From Phaonia tiefii (Eukaryota > Arthropoda > Insecta > Diptera > Muscidae): DNA of 64,000 nucleotides. Each line of letters begins with the position of its first letter. Positions within the stretch are counted from its first letter, which is position 1. Location: positions 73,736,562 through 73,800,561 of the forward strand of contig OZ008369.1 of assembly GCA_963931995.1 (NCBI GenBank). Reading direction: 5' to 3'. Under the pieces are notes generated by a model. It had not been told where the DNA came from. It worked only from the letters and a program-made list of their open reading frames with translations, and did not search any database. The position numbers and the translations under genes were made by a program. Below are positions 1 through 11,268 of the stretch, piece by piece.

Positions 1-577
1 ATTACTTTGCTACAACCGTTTATATACCTCACATACAAATGTTGGACGGAGAATTTGTTTGTAAACACGATAAATCCTCAAAAATTCAACAGGTTCTAAT
101 TAACTTGGAAACTATACAATATTTTGGGAAACGCCATTCTGCTATTGAATATGGAACAACTTGGTCTCAATGGTTGGCTATGTTTATGTCGGTTCAACCC
201 GACTGAAATTTCTGTACTGGTATATTGTAACCTTCTAGCGTATCAAAATCGAAACATCGATCACTATGCCAACCTTATTGGATGCGACAAAAACATTTTC
301 AAGATTCAGCCCTTTGCTAAATTATTCTGTTTCCAAACCTGAAGAAGCGATGAAGTCAGCATCAACAATATCGTAAATTCAAGAGTTTTCGACAAATACT
401 GTTATTTCAGAAGCATCAAGAAATTGGAGAGGCGCTGAATGAAGTTTATTTAAAAAGATAATTTTGAGAAAAACTAGTGGGGATTTTTAGCGAATGAACA
501 TATTGCAGTCAAAATGACAAAGGTTTTTTGATCGCCTCGTCTATATAACATATTTGATATAACATGTAAAATAAAAA
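1..577. other. No gene recognised
   Basis: AT-rich sequence with only short chance open frames. I see no motif, splice-site pair or repeat shared with the rest of the window. Confidence 0.4.
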
Positions 578-2222
578 AAATCGTACGAAACCAAACGCAG
601 ACATCTGAAAGCTGCAATTACCAGAGGTAGCCAAAGCCTTCTCAAGGAAACTTTCGCAACTTTTGGCACAGAAGCTCAGTGGAAACCCATTTCCGACCCT
701 ATAAAAACCGACCCTATAAAAACTGTACTTGAGTTTGAAAAACCGCTTCGCAGCAAATCATGGTACGATGAAGAATGTTGTATTGCAAATGATGAAAAGA
801 ATGCTGCACGCATGGCAATGTTTCAGTCAATTGCAACGCGAGCTGCGACTGAGGAGTATAGAGAGAAAAGGAAGGAGGTAAACCGTCTCTTTAGGCGTAA
901 GAAACGGCGGTGGAGAAAGCGCGAGAGTGAGAAAATTGAGTCATACAGAAAGAAGAACGAAGCCCGAAAATTCTACCAAAAAGTCAAAAACAGAACTAAT
1001 AGACATGGTTCAGGTAAAGACAAGAACGAAAATCTCATCGCAGATTTGCAGAGTATGTTGGGAATATGGAGAGATCATTTCTCTGCGCTATTTGTACCTG
1101 AGATATCCTCCTAACCAAGACGAGGTCAGAACAGCTATTGCCCGGATTGCTATTGCCCGGTTTTGCCCGGAACAAAACCGCAGGAGCCGATGGATTGATG
1201 GTGGAGCTGTTTAACGCTGGCGGCGATGAGCTTATAAGGTGCATGCATCAGCTCATTGGCAAAATTTGGTTAGATGAATGTATGCCCGGCGATTGGAGTC
1301 TCAGTGTACTATTTCCCACATCTAAAACATGGTGTCCCCAGTCTCTGTGCCAACTACCGTAGAATAAGGCTTTTATCCATAGCATATAAGGTTCTATCAA
1401 GTATAATGTGCGAAAGGCTGTGCGCTACGCCAAAGCCTGGAGACACCTATCATCGATTTGTCGACTATAAAGCGGCCTTCGATATCCCGATACGGGTATT
1501 CCTGCAAAACTTATACGCCTTTGCAGGATGACCTTGACGAACACCAAATCCGCAGTGAAAGTTGGTAAGGATCTTACCGACACTAAGCGAGGCCTCATTC
1601 AAGGCGACACCCTATCGTGCGATCTCTTTAACATCTTAATGGAGATCATTGTGAGAAAAGCTGCAGTAAACATGAATAAAACCATCAGCAGCAAAAGTCA
1701 CATACTGCTCGCATATGCTGATGATATAGATATAATTGGGCGTAGAGTTAGGGAAGTTACTGCGGTTTATTCGAAAATTGAGAAGGAGTCAGCAAAAGTG
1801 GGTCTGATGGTAAATGAGGACAACACAAAATTAATGGTTTCAACGAAAAATGCATGGCCCTATAGTGCACAATGGCGAGTATTGGCGACGCATGAACCAT
1901 GAGCTGTATGAGCTTTATCCTGACATTGACATAGTTAAGCGAATCAAAATATCGCGATTGCGCTGGCTAGGCCATGTCAGTGAAATGGATGAAGACGAAC
2001 CAGCACGAAGGTTTTTCGAAACCGAACTCGAAGGAAGGCGAAAAATAGGAAGACCAAGACTCCGATGGAGGGATCAGGTGGATGAATCCCTGCGTACACT
2101 TGGTATTGCTAACTGAAGAGATAAGGCAAAAGATCGAACTGGTTGGCGAATTATGTTATCTTCGTTTTGTCAGAACCCAGACCCCTCGCGGTTGTTTGAG
2201 ACGGGTTAAAGTAAAAGTAAGT
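578..2222 (+). mobile_element. RTE-like non-LTR retrotransposon relic (copy R1)
   Basis: A 5'-truncated retrotransposon encoding the linker, reverse transcriptase and C-terminal part of an endonuclease/RT protein, which would copy the element's RNA into DNA at the target. Pieces in several frames read in order: the NKTAGADGL motif near 1170, a palm segment FVDYKAAFD near 1455, RGLIQGDTLS near 1590, the catalytic LAYADDIDIIGR at about 1708-1743, and the C-terminal RLRWLGHVSEMDEDEPARR near 1960-2010, ending GRPRLRWRDQV. Frames are broken by indels and an internal deletion between the NYRRI and DYKAAFD motifs. The 3' end runs into a short GTAAGTAAAG-type tail near 2208-2225, like copy R2. The RTE assignment follows from the conserved YADDIDIIGR and RLRWLGHV motifs and the short-repeat tail; a related clade is possible. 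It is not functional. Confidence 0.85.
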
Positions 2223-3440
2223 AAAGGAAAACAAAAAAATTAAAACTATCAGCCTGTATCGCTCCGCCACAAATGTGTTGTCAAAAAAAAGGATTTTTTA
2301 CTTTATTTATTTATCGCAAATTAAAGTTATTTTTTCTCATATGAACTGAGATTATTGAGTTTTTAACCATTTATTTAAATCTTTAATTATAATTCCGGGG
2401 ATGGTTGAAATATCGACATAAAGTTTATTAAAAAAAATATTACCATCACCCAAAAGCACTTCCCCGCACACAAATATGAAAATATATATACTTATACAAT
2501 GAAGTTTACATATGATTATATATCCGTGTGTTTGTATAGAATTGTATCTATGAGGACGAAACTGGCATTACCTACAAAATCTTCACTGGTAACTGTATGT
2601 ATGAATGTGTATGCGTGTAAACATTACCTGGTTTTTAATTTGTCTACACTTACACAGAGCAAAATATACATTAAAGTGCGTATGTGTGAATGTATCTCTG
2701 TGTGATATTACAGTCGGTGTAGGGGTTGTTGTTGTCGTTGTGTATATAACTTAGTAATTGGATTATATACCATATTTTAACATGTTTGTTTTACATAGTC
2801 ACGTTAATCTTTTGGGATTAGATTTTTATGCATACGCACTTGTATAGAAAAAGACTCCTTTTTTGCACTGGTTGTAATTTCAATTCTGTTTTGGTGAAAT
2901 ACCTCCGCACACAAACACGAGTTGTTATATAATTGTTTTTGCGGCCATAGAGGTGTAGAGAAGAAGCTTACATGCGATGCTCGTGTGTTTGTGATAATAC
3001 ACAACAAGTACATATATCATAAAGGATTGTATTTGCATGTATTAGCTTTGTATTTGTTGCTGTTAATTCGCATTCATTACCCTCGGTATCATTGTGTACA
3101 GCAGGGGTCCACAAACAATGGCCCGACAAGAGTAATATTTGTTTTGAAAAAAAAAACGAAATTTTTTAATTTGTGGTTAAATCATTAGTTTATCATTTGA
3201 TTGTGCTAATGATATTGAATCTGGAATCAGTTCATTAAAGGATCAAGCATATCAAATTGCATCTAGACCGGAAATGGGGTTTGTGCTCACATGTAGGGAA
3301 AGGCATGACTATCATTATTTTTGTTATTTTTCGTATAAATCCCCGGCGTCTGATGTACCGTATAACGATGCACGCATCCATATAAGAACACAAATAGATT
3401 AATGTATACAGAGTGCAACAACCTTCAGATAATACCCAGT
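2223..3440. other. AT-rich stretch with no gene
   Basis: Holds TA/TG-rich simple sequence around 2470-2760 and scattered short frames without recognisable motifs. No splice signals or repeats shared with other regions were noticed. Confidence 0.35.
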
Positions 3441-3572
3441 GTGCCGTATAGATCTGGCACGAATTCGAGACGAATCCGTTTCTTCGTAAATTTTGTTCGA
3501 AACGGAGTCATACCGAATCTATTTGCGTTTGAAATTCCTCTCGAAATGATTTCGTTCCTTGGGTGACGGCTA

Positions 3573-3663
3573 ATGTCCATGGACATTATGCCACCACAAC
3601 TTCATGGACATTTTTTGTGGTGTCAAACTGTCCAAGGAAATTATGTCCCTGGACATTATGATA
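3573..3663. repeat. Cluster of TGGACATTATG motifs with a palindrome
   Basis: A perfect 14-bp palindrome, ATGTCCATGGACAT (3573-3586), is followed within 90 bp by two further TGGACAT motifs. The motifs lie around CCACCACAAC and its partial inverse TTGTGGTG, so the segment could fold. Its nature is unknown. Confidence 0.4.
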
Positions 3664-3829
3664 TGTCACCATTTTAAGAATAAATTTGAGGTGGCAAGTT
3701 AATTTAAGTTATAAAAATGGTTCTAAAAATGTCTTCTAATACAAGTTCTAATACACGTTTCTGTTACATATGACATATGTACTTATAATTATTCGTATTC
3801 ACTTAGTCACTAAGCGAGGAATCCGGAAG

Positions 3830-3925
3830 TGAAAAAAATTTTAGGTGGTCAACGTATAAATGAAATCGACGTTCTCATTTGCAAATGACTCGCACACTAA
3901 CCACTGCACTACTGGATTTCCTATT
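3830..3925 (-). repeat. Degenerate tRNA-derived SINE head
   Basis: The minus strand reads GTAGTGCAGTGGTTAGTGTG, matching the A-box region of the SINE seen intact at 59453-59565, then GACCACCTAAAATTTTTTTC like the SINE body just after its B box. The B box itself is degraded. The rest of the body is absent. Confidence 0.5.
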
Positions 3926-4004
3926 TTCTCTTCTGCTAGTCAAAATAACCTTTTTCAGGATCCTTCTATCAGGGTTTTATAAAATATGAGCTGTACAATA
4001 GAGT

Positions 4005-4150
4005 GGCATTAGAAGGTATGAGATAAATTCAACTTCAGATTTTCTTAAAGTTCCGGGCAGTTTTTAGTGGCTGTTGATGTAAAACTTTTCTGGTTAAAAA
4101 TTTGAGCTGAATCGGAGAACTGTAACATGTGCCCATTTGAGGTCAACTTG
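4005..4150 (+). repeat. Dispersed repeat V, copy 1
   Basis: The segment from the GTGGCATT near 4010 to the CATTTGAGGTCAA near 4135 recurs inverted at 7560-7725. Shared blocks include the AATTTGAGCTGAATCGGAG core and the gtgcacatgttacag-type region. No coding content. Confidence 0.55.
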
Positions 4151-4339
4151 TACAAGACTACCATTAAAAAATTACTAAAGAAGACGATCAAAGGCAACAT
4201 CTATACAAGGTAATAACTATTTGCTACATGCTTCTTTAAAAATTATTATCTTTAAAAATTATTACCTTGATTTTCATTTACAGGTTGTACAAAGTTATAG
4301 GCAGCAATGTTCGAAGGAAGCGAATTTAACAAATTTATA

Positions 4340-4990
4340 AAATGACTAGCTGACCCGGCAGACTTCGCCCTGCCGATAAAAAGTTTTCAATGATGTCATG
4401 GCCACAAATTAATTCACTTATTTTATATAGGAAAACACATCATCACAAAACTGTGCTTAAAACGGAAAAGCGTAGATATTTTTCGATGTTTTTTTGGAAC
4501 GAAGTTATGGGCTAAATGAAAAAAATTAAACAACTTTTTTTTATCAATTTTATTACATCCCAGTATTATCAAAAATATTGGTTACTTTTGCTTTGGTTTG
4601 TGTCTAGACTAACATATGGTGGGAAAATTCTTGTTTAAGGTGAAGTTTCTAGGAGGAGCGCCAGTAATCAATATTTATCTATATATCTAGACATATATAA
4701 GTATAGCTGGACCCGGCAAACTTCGTTTTGCCTTCAGAGTTTTTGTAATGCCCAAGGGTGAACAAAATTATTTTGTTCCATTCTGTTAGCAGTAAATGAA
4801 TATATCTGCTGGCATTCCGACACGGGATAATGCCACGTTTAGTTGACAATGGACAAATAAACCTGCAGAATGTAAAATAACTATTTTTTAGAAGTATTTG
4901 TTTAGATTGCGATCGTGTGCTGATTTGTCTAAAAAGCTTCTCGTTATACCATAATAGCTGTACCCGTTGCGCTTCGCTACCCCTGAATGG
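4340..4990 (+). repeat. Repeat Y fragment with three CTTCG-loop hairpins
   Basis: Three related short hairpins follow a TAGCTG(N)ACCCG lead: GGCAGACTTCGCCCTGCC at 4357-4374, GGCAAACTTCGTTTTGCC at 4715-4732, and a weaker GTTGCGCTTCGCTAC at 4966-4980. Between them, 4490-4670 matches part of the larger repeat Y elements at 16189-17709 and 25012-26418 (the GGAACGAAGTT motif followed by the TTTGGTTTGTGTCTAGACTA block). This is a partial copy. Confidence 0.6.
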
Positions 4991-5527
4991 TACTTTTAAC
5001 GAATCACAATTTTGTTATTTTTGTTCTATTTATTCAAGTGCTCCAGGATATAGAATATGTCTAGTGGATATGTATATTAGTAGGAAGGTTTACCTACACG
5101 TCAACATGCAACATATATTGTCCGTGGGAAAACACGAATTTGTCAAATTTAAGCGACTGCCTTTGCGCTTTATTAATGATCATCGCAAATGTCAACAGAA
5201 TCGGAAACTGTAGGTATCATTGGAATGCGTGGAATCAGTACATCAGTTCGTTTATAATTTATAAGATTTATAAGATTATTCCGAATTATTTTAAAAAATG
5301 CATTATTGGAATTACGATATTTAGGATGCTCTCGAAACTGACTTCAATGATATTCATATTCATTCGTACCTGTGGTCACTTTCTTAGCGTCATAGTCTGA
5401 CCTTTCTAAAAGCCGTATTTTTATTGGTTTTCCCCAAAAATAATTTGCATCATATCAGTAGTATATGTACGTAACCTCACATTCCTACACTGTATCGAAC
5501 AATTGTCGTACAGCTGGCAGTTGTGAA

Positions 5528-5661
5528 TATATTTCAATGTATCTCAAAAGATATATGGCCGTTATGATTAAAATATTTTTTTTAAGTTAGAAGCATTGAA
5601 CTTTAAAAAAAATTATTTAAATCGAAACGGCCATATATTTTTTGAGATACATTGAAATATA
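5528..5661. repeat. Short hairpin repeat with 36-bp arms
   Basis: Left arm 5528-5563 and right arm 5626-5661 are reverse complements at 35 of 36 positions, separated by about 62 bp of A/T-rich loop. The outermost arm bases are TATATTTCAATG. It looks like a small MITE or a transcript-scale hairpin. No target duplication was identified. Confidence 0.7.
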
Positions 5662-5881
5662 TTGTCAAGTGCCTGGTTTACGGAAAATTGTTTGATATAT
5701 ATATGGAATAGTCAAATATTGACGCGTGTGGGCAGCACCTCGGCACTTTTTGCAAACTTGCTTCCAAATAGCCTGTTCGTATACGTAGTAATATACTGTG
5801 CAATTTTTAGGATGATCAAACTATTATTATGACTGCTATAATGGTTTATTTGAAAAGGTCCTGGTACATCCCACTACCACT

Positions 5882-6199
5882 CTGGCTGTAATTCATAATG
5901 TATCAACAACATATATACGAAATCTCATCTTTATACCTCTGATAGGTCATGAGATATATCCATTTTAAATTTCAAATGGTATGGGCGGTGCCACGCTGCT
6001 TTATCCAATCACTACCAAGTACAACCGCCTGCTTAGAGCCTGGCTGTAATTCAGACTGTACCAACAACATATATACAAAATCTCGTCTTCTTACCTCTGA
6101 TAGTTCATGAGATACAAACATTTTAAATTTTAAGTTGTATGGGCGGTGCCACGCCCCTTTATCCAAACATTTCCAAATATAGCCAAGGATTGTCAGCAG
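5882..6199 (+). repeat. Two tandem units of about 159 bp
   Basis: Units at about 5882-6040 and 6041-6199 align throughout: TGGCTGTAATTCA, a CAACAACATATATAC block, ACCTCTGATAG, and GGGCGGTGCCACGC followed by CTTTATCCAA. Divergence is modest, so the duplication is not very recent. The palindromic GGCGGTGCCACGCC core is the GC-richest part. Confidence 0.7.
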
Positions 6200-6274
6200 G
6201 TCATCAGTACCGCATTGTGAAATTTTCATAACAATCGGTATATTCGAAAAGCCGTCAGAGCGATTGTTGAAAAG

Positions 6275-6405
6275 GGGGCGTGGCACGGTCTGGGTTGCCG
6301 TTATCATTGAGGGGTATGAAAAATAGATGTTGGCCGATTCTCAGACCTAGCCGATTTGCACACAAAATTTCATACATACCGTTCCAGCCGTTTCGGAGGA
6401 GTAAG
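6275..6405 (-). repeat. Partial copy of repeat X, inverted
   Basis: On the minus strand this reads through CCTCCGAAACGGCTGGA, GAATCGGCCAACATCTAT and TTTTTCATACCCCTCAATGA. It matches the internal module of the larger repeat X copies at 48060-48180 and 63630-63730. Only this module is present. Confidence 0.7.
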
Positions 6406-6524
6406 GTAACTAACATTGTGGCACGAGAATTTTATATATACAGAATCTATAATTTAAAATATAATATACAAAACACCTTTAATAATGTATATTTAAATAA
6501 TTGGGAAAGAATATTTTGATAGTA

Positions 6525-7431
6525 CAAGGTGTTTGGCTCTCTTTTTTTTCTAAATGAAAAAATTCGTTCTGTTTTTTGATTGTGTTTATTTGAACCTTTA
6601 GAATTTAATATGATATCGGTTAAATGGGCGCCGTCAAAATTGATTACCATACGGGCTCGTTTTGTGGCATTTTTGTTCATAATGATTTGAAAATCATACT
6701 GAGCGATGAGGCTCATTTCCACCTCAGCGGGTACGTGAACAAGCAAAACTATCGCTTCTGGGGCACCGAAAATCCACGAGTGATGCACGAGGAGCCATTA
6801 CATCCGCGCAAAGTGACTGCTTGGTACGCTGTTCACGCTGGAGGAGTCATCAGGCCATTTTCTTCGAGAACGCCGCTTTTCAAACGACAACAGCGGACGG
6901 TGCGCGCTCTAGGGCCATATTAACCGAGGATTTTCTGCCGCAGCGGACGGTGCGCGCTCTAGGGCAATGTTAACCGAGTTTTTCTGCCGCAATTCGACGA
7001 ATTAGGACTGGAAGGCATGTGGTTCCAACACGATTGAGCAACGGCACACTGCCCGAGCCACAACCGATATGCTGAAGGCGGCGTTCCCGGGTCGCCTCAT
7101 CTCTCGTTTTGGCGATTTGCACTGGCCCGCAAGATCGCCCGATTTAACCGTTCCAGACTTTTTTTGTGGGGTTTTTTGAAGTCCCGTGTTTACGTGAACA
7201 AGCCCGAGACACTGGAAGCCCTCAAAGTCACACAAGTCCACACGAGAGCGAGAATCTGTCGCCCGAAGTTCTCGCCGAAGTGATGAAAAATGCCATAAAA
7301 CGAGCCGGTATGGTAATCAAATGTGACGGCGCCCATTTAACCGATATCATCTTCTCAAAATAAGCAATAAAATGCTAAACGTTCAAATAAACAGCCAAAC
7401 AACATCGGATGACTTCTTTTGAAACACCGTG
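6525..7431. mobile_element. Rearranged mariner (DD41D type) with two inverted 3' ends
   Basis: Plus-strand transposase relic: SDEAHFHLSGYVNKQN near 6698-6745, NPRVMHEEPLHPRKVT near 6772-6820, MWFQHD near 7018-7035, and after frameshifts LHWPARSPDLTVPDFFLWGF near 7118-7178, then NKPETLEAL. The spacing from the second D to the D of VPDFF is 41 residues. A 50-bp tandem duplication (6893-6942, repeated at 6943-6990) disrupts the middle. The left 165 bp (6525-6685) is not the normal 5' end but an inverted copy of the 3' end at 7285-7431. The element is bounded by TA (6523-6524 and 7432-7433) and short TIRs CAAGGTGTTT and CACGGTGTTT. It encodes no functional transposase. Confidence 0.75.
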
Positions 7432-7433
7432 TA

Positions 7434-8150
7434 TTAACAAATGGGGGTCATTTCGACCATCGTCACGCAAAGGGTTAATTAAAAATAATAAAAAATGCTA
7501 CTACACATGTATATAACGGAAGGTTCAGCGATTTCGTACAGAATGTATGTAAATAGAGTCCGTAGATTCCATAATATATGAACTTTGACCTCAAATGTGC
7601 ACGTGTTACAGTCCTCCGATTCAGCTCAAATTTTCACCGGATAAGTTTTACAGCAAGTGCCAGTAAAACCATCCGGAATTTTTGAATGCCACTCTACTAT
7701 ACAACTTACATCCCAAAATCGATTTATATTCCAACAACAGTGTATATAAGTTAATAAAAATACATGGATTACATTGGTCAGAATGAATAAAGTGGGAATT
7801 CAAAGACGTATTCTAGGTAAGCCGTAGAATAGATATAGAATCCGGCTGATCACGAGCCGACAATTTGGCGCCACCAGGTGTTTTGTTGAGCCGAAGGCAG
7901 CCGCTGATTTCATCGGCTCCCATCGACTTAAAGCGCAAGACGGAAAAGCAACAACGCCGCCAACAATTTATTCTATGTTTGGAACAGAGCTTGTAACAGT
8001 TTCACACAACCATGTGGAAAAAATTAAAAATTTTTTGGAAGAAATCCAGTCGTTGTATAATTTGGACACAAAAACACGACGTTAGCGTCAGCTTCCTTAT
8101 GGAGCAAACTATTTTAAAAAATTTCTGAGCTAAGACAATTTGTTTTGAAC
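7434..8150. other. Intergenic, with inverted copy of repeat V
   Basis: Positions 7560-7725 are the inverted partner of the repeat at 4005-4150 (CCTCAAATGTGCACGTGTTA and the CCGATTCAGCTCAAATTTT block). Nothing else was recognised in 7726-8150. Confidence 0.5.
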
Positions 8151-8266
8151 ATCAACGTATATCCTTATAATAAGAAATCTTTGATATCAAAGTGTTTGAA
8201 AAGAATGCATTGCTCCGCAAATAAAGAGCAAAGACAAAACATTCTACGAGTATAGGAAACTTTTGC

Positions 8267-8460
8267 AACACAGACTTCAATAAGAAGACTTTGACAACAA
8301 CAATTTCTATAAGAAAACTTCGACAACAAAAATTTCCAAAGCAATTCTTTGTCAACAAAGGTTTCTAAAAAATCCTTTGACCACAAAGTTTTGTAAAAGA
8401 AGCCTTTGTCAATAAAGTTTTGTAGAAGAATCCTTTGACAACAAAGACTTCTTTTTTCGG
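8267..8460. repeat. Minisatellite of about 35-bp units
   Basis: Degenerate tandem units built on CTTTGACAACAAAG followed by TTTCTATAAGAA. About five units are visible. Open frames here are by-products of the repeat. Confidence 0.6.
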
Positions 8461-8839
8461 TATCTTTGAACCGAGTTATTTTTAGAATTGTAAATCCCTT
8501 GAAATCTTTACCAGAAAATTTATCTACTAACAACAATATTTTCTAATTGAAACCACAGCATGTTACAAAGGGAAATTTAGATGCCGAAATTTCCATCGCC
8601 GCCGGTAAAATTCTAAACAACTGATAAACTAAATTTAGCTTTTAACCCTGCCGTAGAATAGCAAGGCTTCGATGGAAGTTCGATGAATCCTTGCTAAAGC
8701 TTCTCAACTAGAAAAAATGTTGCAAAATATCCTATTTCCGATGGGCTACATATATCGCATATTTTATTAGCATGTGCATCAATTAAAATAGCTTGTAACT
8801 TTGTCTAAGGCATCGGCTGGTATCAATGGGCTCCGCTAA

Positions 8840-10990
8840 CTATTACTGAGGCTTTTGGTGCGAAACCAGACGCAGATAATGCTAGACATCGGAAAGCTGC
8901 AATAACCAGAGGTAGCCATAGCTTCCTCCAGAACCCAGAACCCACCCCCTCCCGATGACGATCATAAAGCTCAGTGGTAACCCATTTCCGATTCTTTAAA
9001 AACTGCCGCGACAACAGTACTTTGTTTTGAAAAACAGCTTCGCAACAAACCATGTTACGATTGCAAATTGTGAAAGGAACGCTACAAGTATGGCAATGCT
9101 TCAGTCAATTACAACTCGAGCCGTAGCTGAGCGCTACAGGGGGAAGGGAAAGGAGGTAAACCGTCGCTTTAGGCGTAGGAAACAGCAGTGAAGAAATCGC
9201 GAGAGAGAGAAAATTGACCCCTACAGAAAGATAAACGAAGCCCGAAAATTCTACCAAAAAGTACAAAACGGGATTAATGGACATGATGCCAGCCCCCCTT
9301 CAGTAAAGACAAGGACGGAATTCTCATCACAAGTGTTCAGAGTATGTTGGGAATATCGAGAAATAATGTCTACGCGCTACTCTTACCTGAGATATCCAAT
9401 GACGATGAGGCGACGACGTCGATTGCCCCTCTCCTAACCAAGACTAGGTCAGCAGAGCTATTGCCCGGCATAAGAACAACAAAGCCGCAGGAGCCGATGA
9501 ATTACTGGCGGGACTGGTTAAGCTGATTCGGTGCATGCAACAGCTCATTAGAAACATTTGGTTAGATGAAGACATGGCCGTCGGTGATGCAATGTTAATG
9601 TGCGCGCCTTTTGTACATGAGATTCTGGCTTCGATCCCTGCTTCGACCATTGTAGGTCCCAATCAGATTCTATACAACTAGAAAGCGAACAGCTCATTGG
9701 CTGTGAGATTCTCTCCCCAATTCCTTGATGTGATGTAAACCATTTATTTTTTTTAATGCATGCTCGGTGACTGGGATCTCAGTGTGCTATGTCCTCGGAA
9801 AGTGTGACCCGAGTCTCTGTGCCAACTACAGTGGGATAAGCCTTTTATCCATAGCATATAAGGTTCTGTGAAATATAGCTAATATGCGGGAGACTAAAAC
9901 CAATGATCGCTGACCTGATTGTACCATACCAGTGTGGCTTTAGACCTGGAAAATTGACAACTGCCCAGATTTTCACACTACGCCATATCCTGGAGAAGAC
10001 CCAGGAAAAACAAATCGATACCTATCACGTATTTGTCGATTATAAGGCGGCCTTCGATAGCCCGATACGGGGGAAACTCTACGAAGCAATGTCTGAACTT
10101 GGTATTCCTGCAAAACTTATACGCCTTTACAGGATGACTTTGACGAACACCAAAATTTGCAGTGGAAGTTGGTGAGGATCTTACCGAACCTTTTGAAACT
10201 AAGCGAGGTCTCAGACAAGGCGACACCCTATACACCCATCTCTTTAACATCTTAATGGAGATCATTATGAGAAAGGCTGCAGTCAACATAACTAAAACCA
10301 TCAGCAGCATAAGTCACATGCTGCTCGCGTATGCTGATGATATAGATATCATTGGGCGCATAATGAGAGAAGTTACTGTGGTGTTTTCGAGAACTGAGAA
10401 CGAATCAGCAAAAGTGGGTCTGACGGTAAATGAGGACACGACAAAATTAATGGTTTCAACGAGCAGGGCCTCCACGCGATTACACCAAAGCGTGGACGTT
10501 AATAACCTTTATAATTTCGTAGTGAATGATCAGTTTATATACATACCTCGGATCAGGCATAAACAAAAACAACAACTTCAGCCTTGAGATCAATCGGATA
10601 ATTCGGTTTGCAAATACATATGACTTTAAGCTAAGCAAGCACTTTAGAGATAAAGACCTCAAAAAAGTCCTGTAATGCCAGATTCTCATACAACCTGTCT
10701 ATCTTTATGGCTTAGATTACTGGGTCGCTAGGACTCTCTCCAGGACTTTTCGAGAGGAAAATAGCATGAGAACCATAGTCAAGGGGAACAAAATATCGCG
10801 ATAGCACTGGCTAGGCCATGTCAGTAGAATGGATGAAGACGAACCAGCATAAAGAGTTTTCGAAACGGAGTTCGAAGGAAAATGAAAATAGGAAGACCAC
10901 GACTAAGCAACGTGTTAGCAACTGGCAAGAAGTCGAACTGGTTGGCGGAATATGTTTTCTTCGTTTTGTAAGGTTGTAAGTAAGTAAGTA
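8840..10990 (+). mobile_element. RTE-like non-LTR retrotransposon relic (copy R2)
   Basis: Homologous to R1, starting at the same AAACCAGACGCAGA region and ending in a TAAGTAAGTAAG tail at about 10975-10990. It keeps more of the palm than R1: VPYQCGFRPGKLTTAQIFTL near 9923-9982, DYKAAFDSPIRGKLYEAM near 10038-10092, RGLRQGDTLYTHLFNILMEI near 10204-10263, and LLAYADDIDIIGR near 10321-10359. After the NEDTTKLMVST motif the frame is lost, and the C-terminal region (SRMDEDEPA-like, near 10830-10850) is shortened. A SINE interrupts it at 9576-9754. Frameshifts and stops make it non-functional. Confidence 0.85.
9576..9754 (+). repeat. SINE with internal deletion, inside R2
   Basis: Begins with GGCCGTCGGTGATGCAATG (A-box region), then the B-box-like GCTTCGATCCC, and jumps to the SINE 3' body (TAGGTCCCAATCAG, AACAGCTCATTGGCTGTGAG) ending ACCATTTATTTTTTTT. 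Likely target duplication AAGACATG (9569-9576) and AATGCATG (9755-9762). The surrounding RTE sequence resumes without loss. Confidence 0.75.
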
Positions 10991-11268
10991 TGCAACTAAT
11001 GACGTTTATAATTACATTCTACCTTTTGGTTAGTTTTGTCTCTTAACCCGAACGCGAATTATTGTTAAGTTCTACCCCATTCCCCAGTTCATTCTAATTC
11101 GGAAGCCATTAAATTCTAATCATGCAAGCCTTGCATGAACACTTTTAAAAGTAATGGTAGACTTTGACAGACATTTGGCAAAATTCAGCTTAACATTAAA
11201 ATTGGGTGACTCAATCAAGACACCGGCCTATATATATGTAAGTGCATGGCGAACGGGTGGTCCAAATA
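10991..11268. other. No feature recognised
   Basis: Unassigned AT-rich spacer between the RTE relic and the next mariner. Confidence 0.35.
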
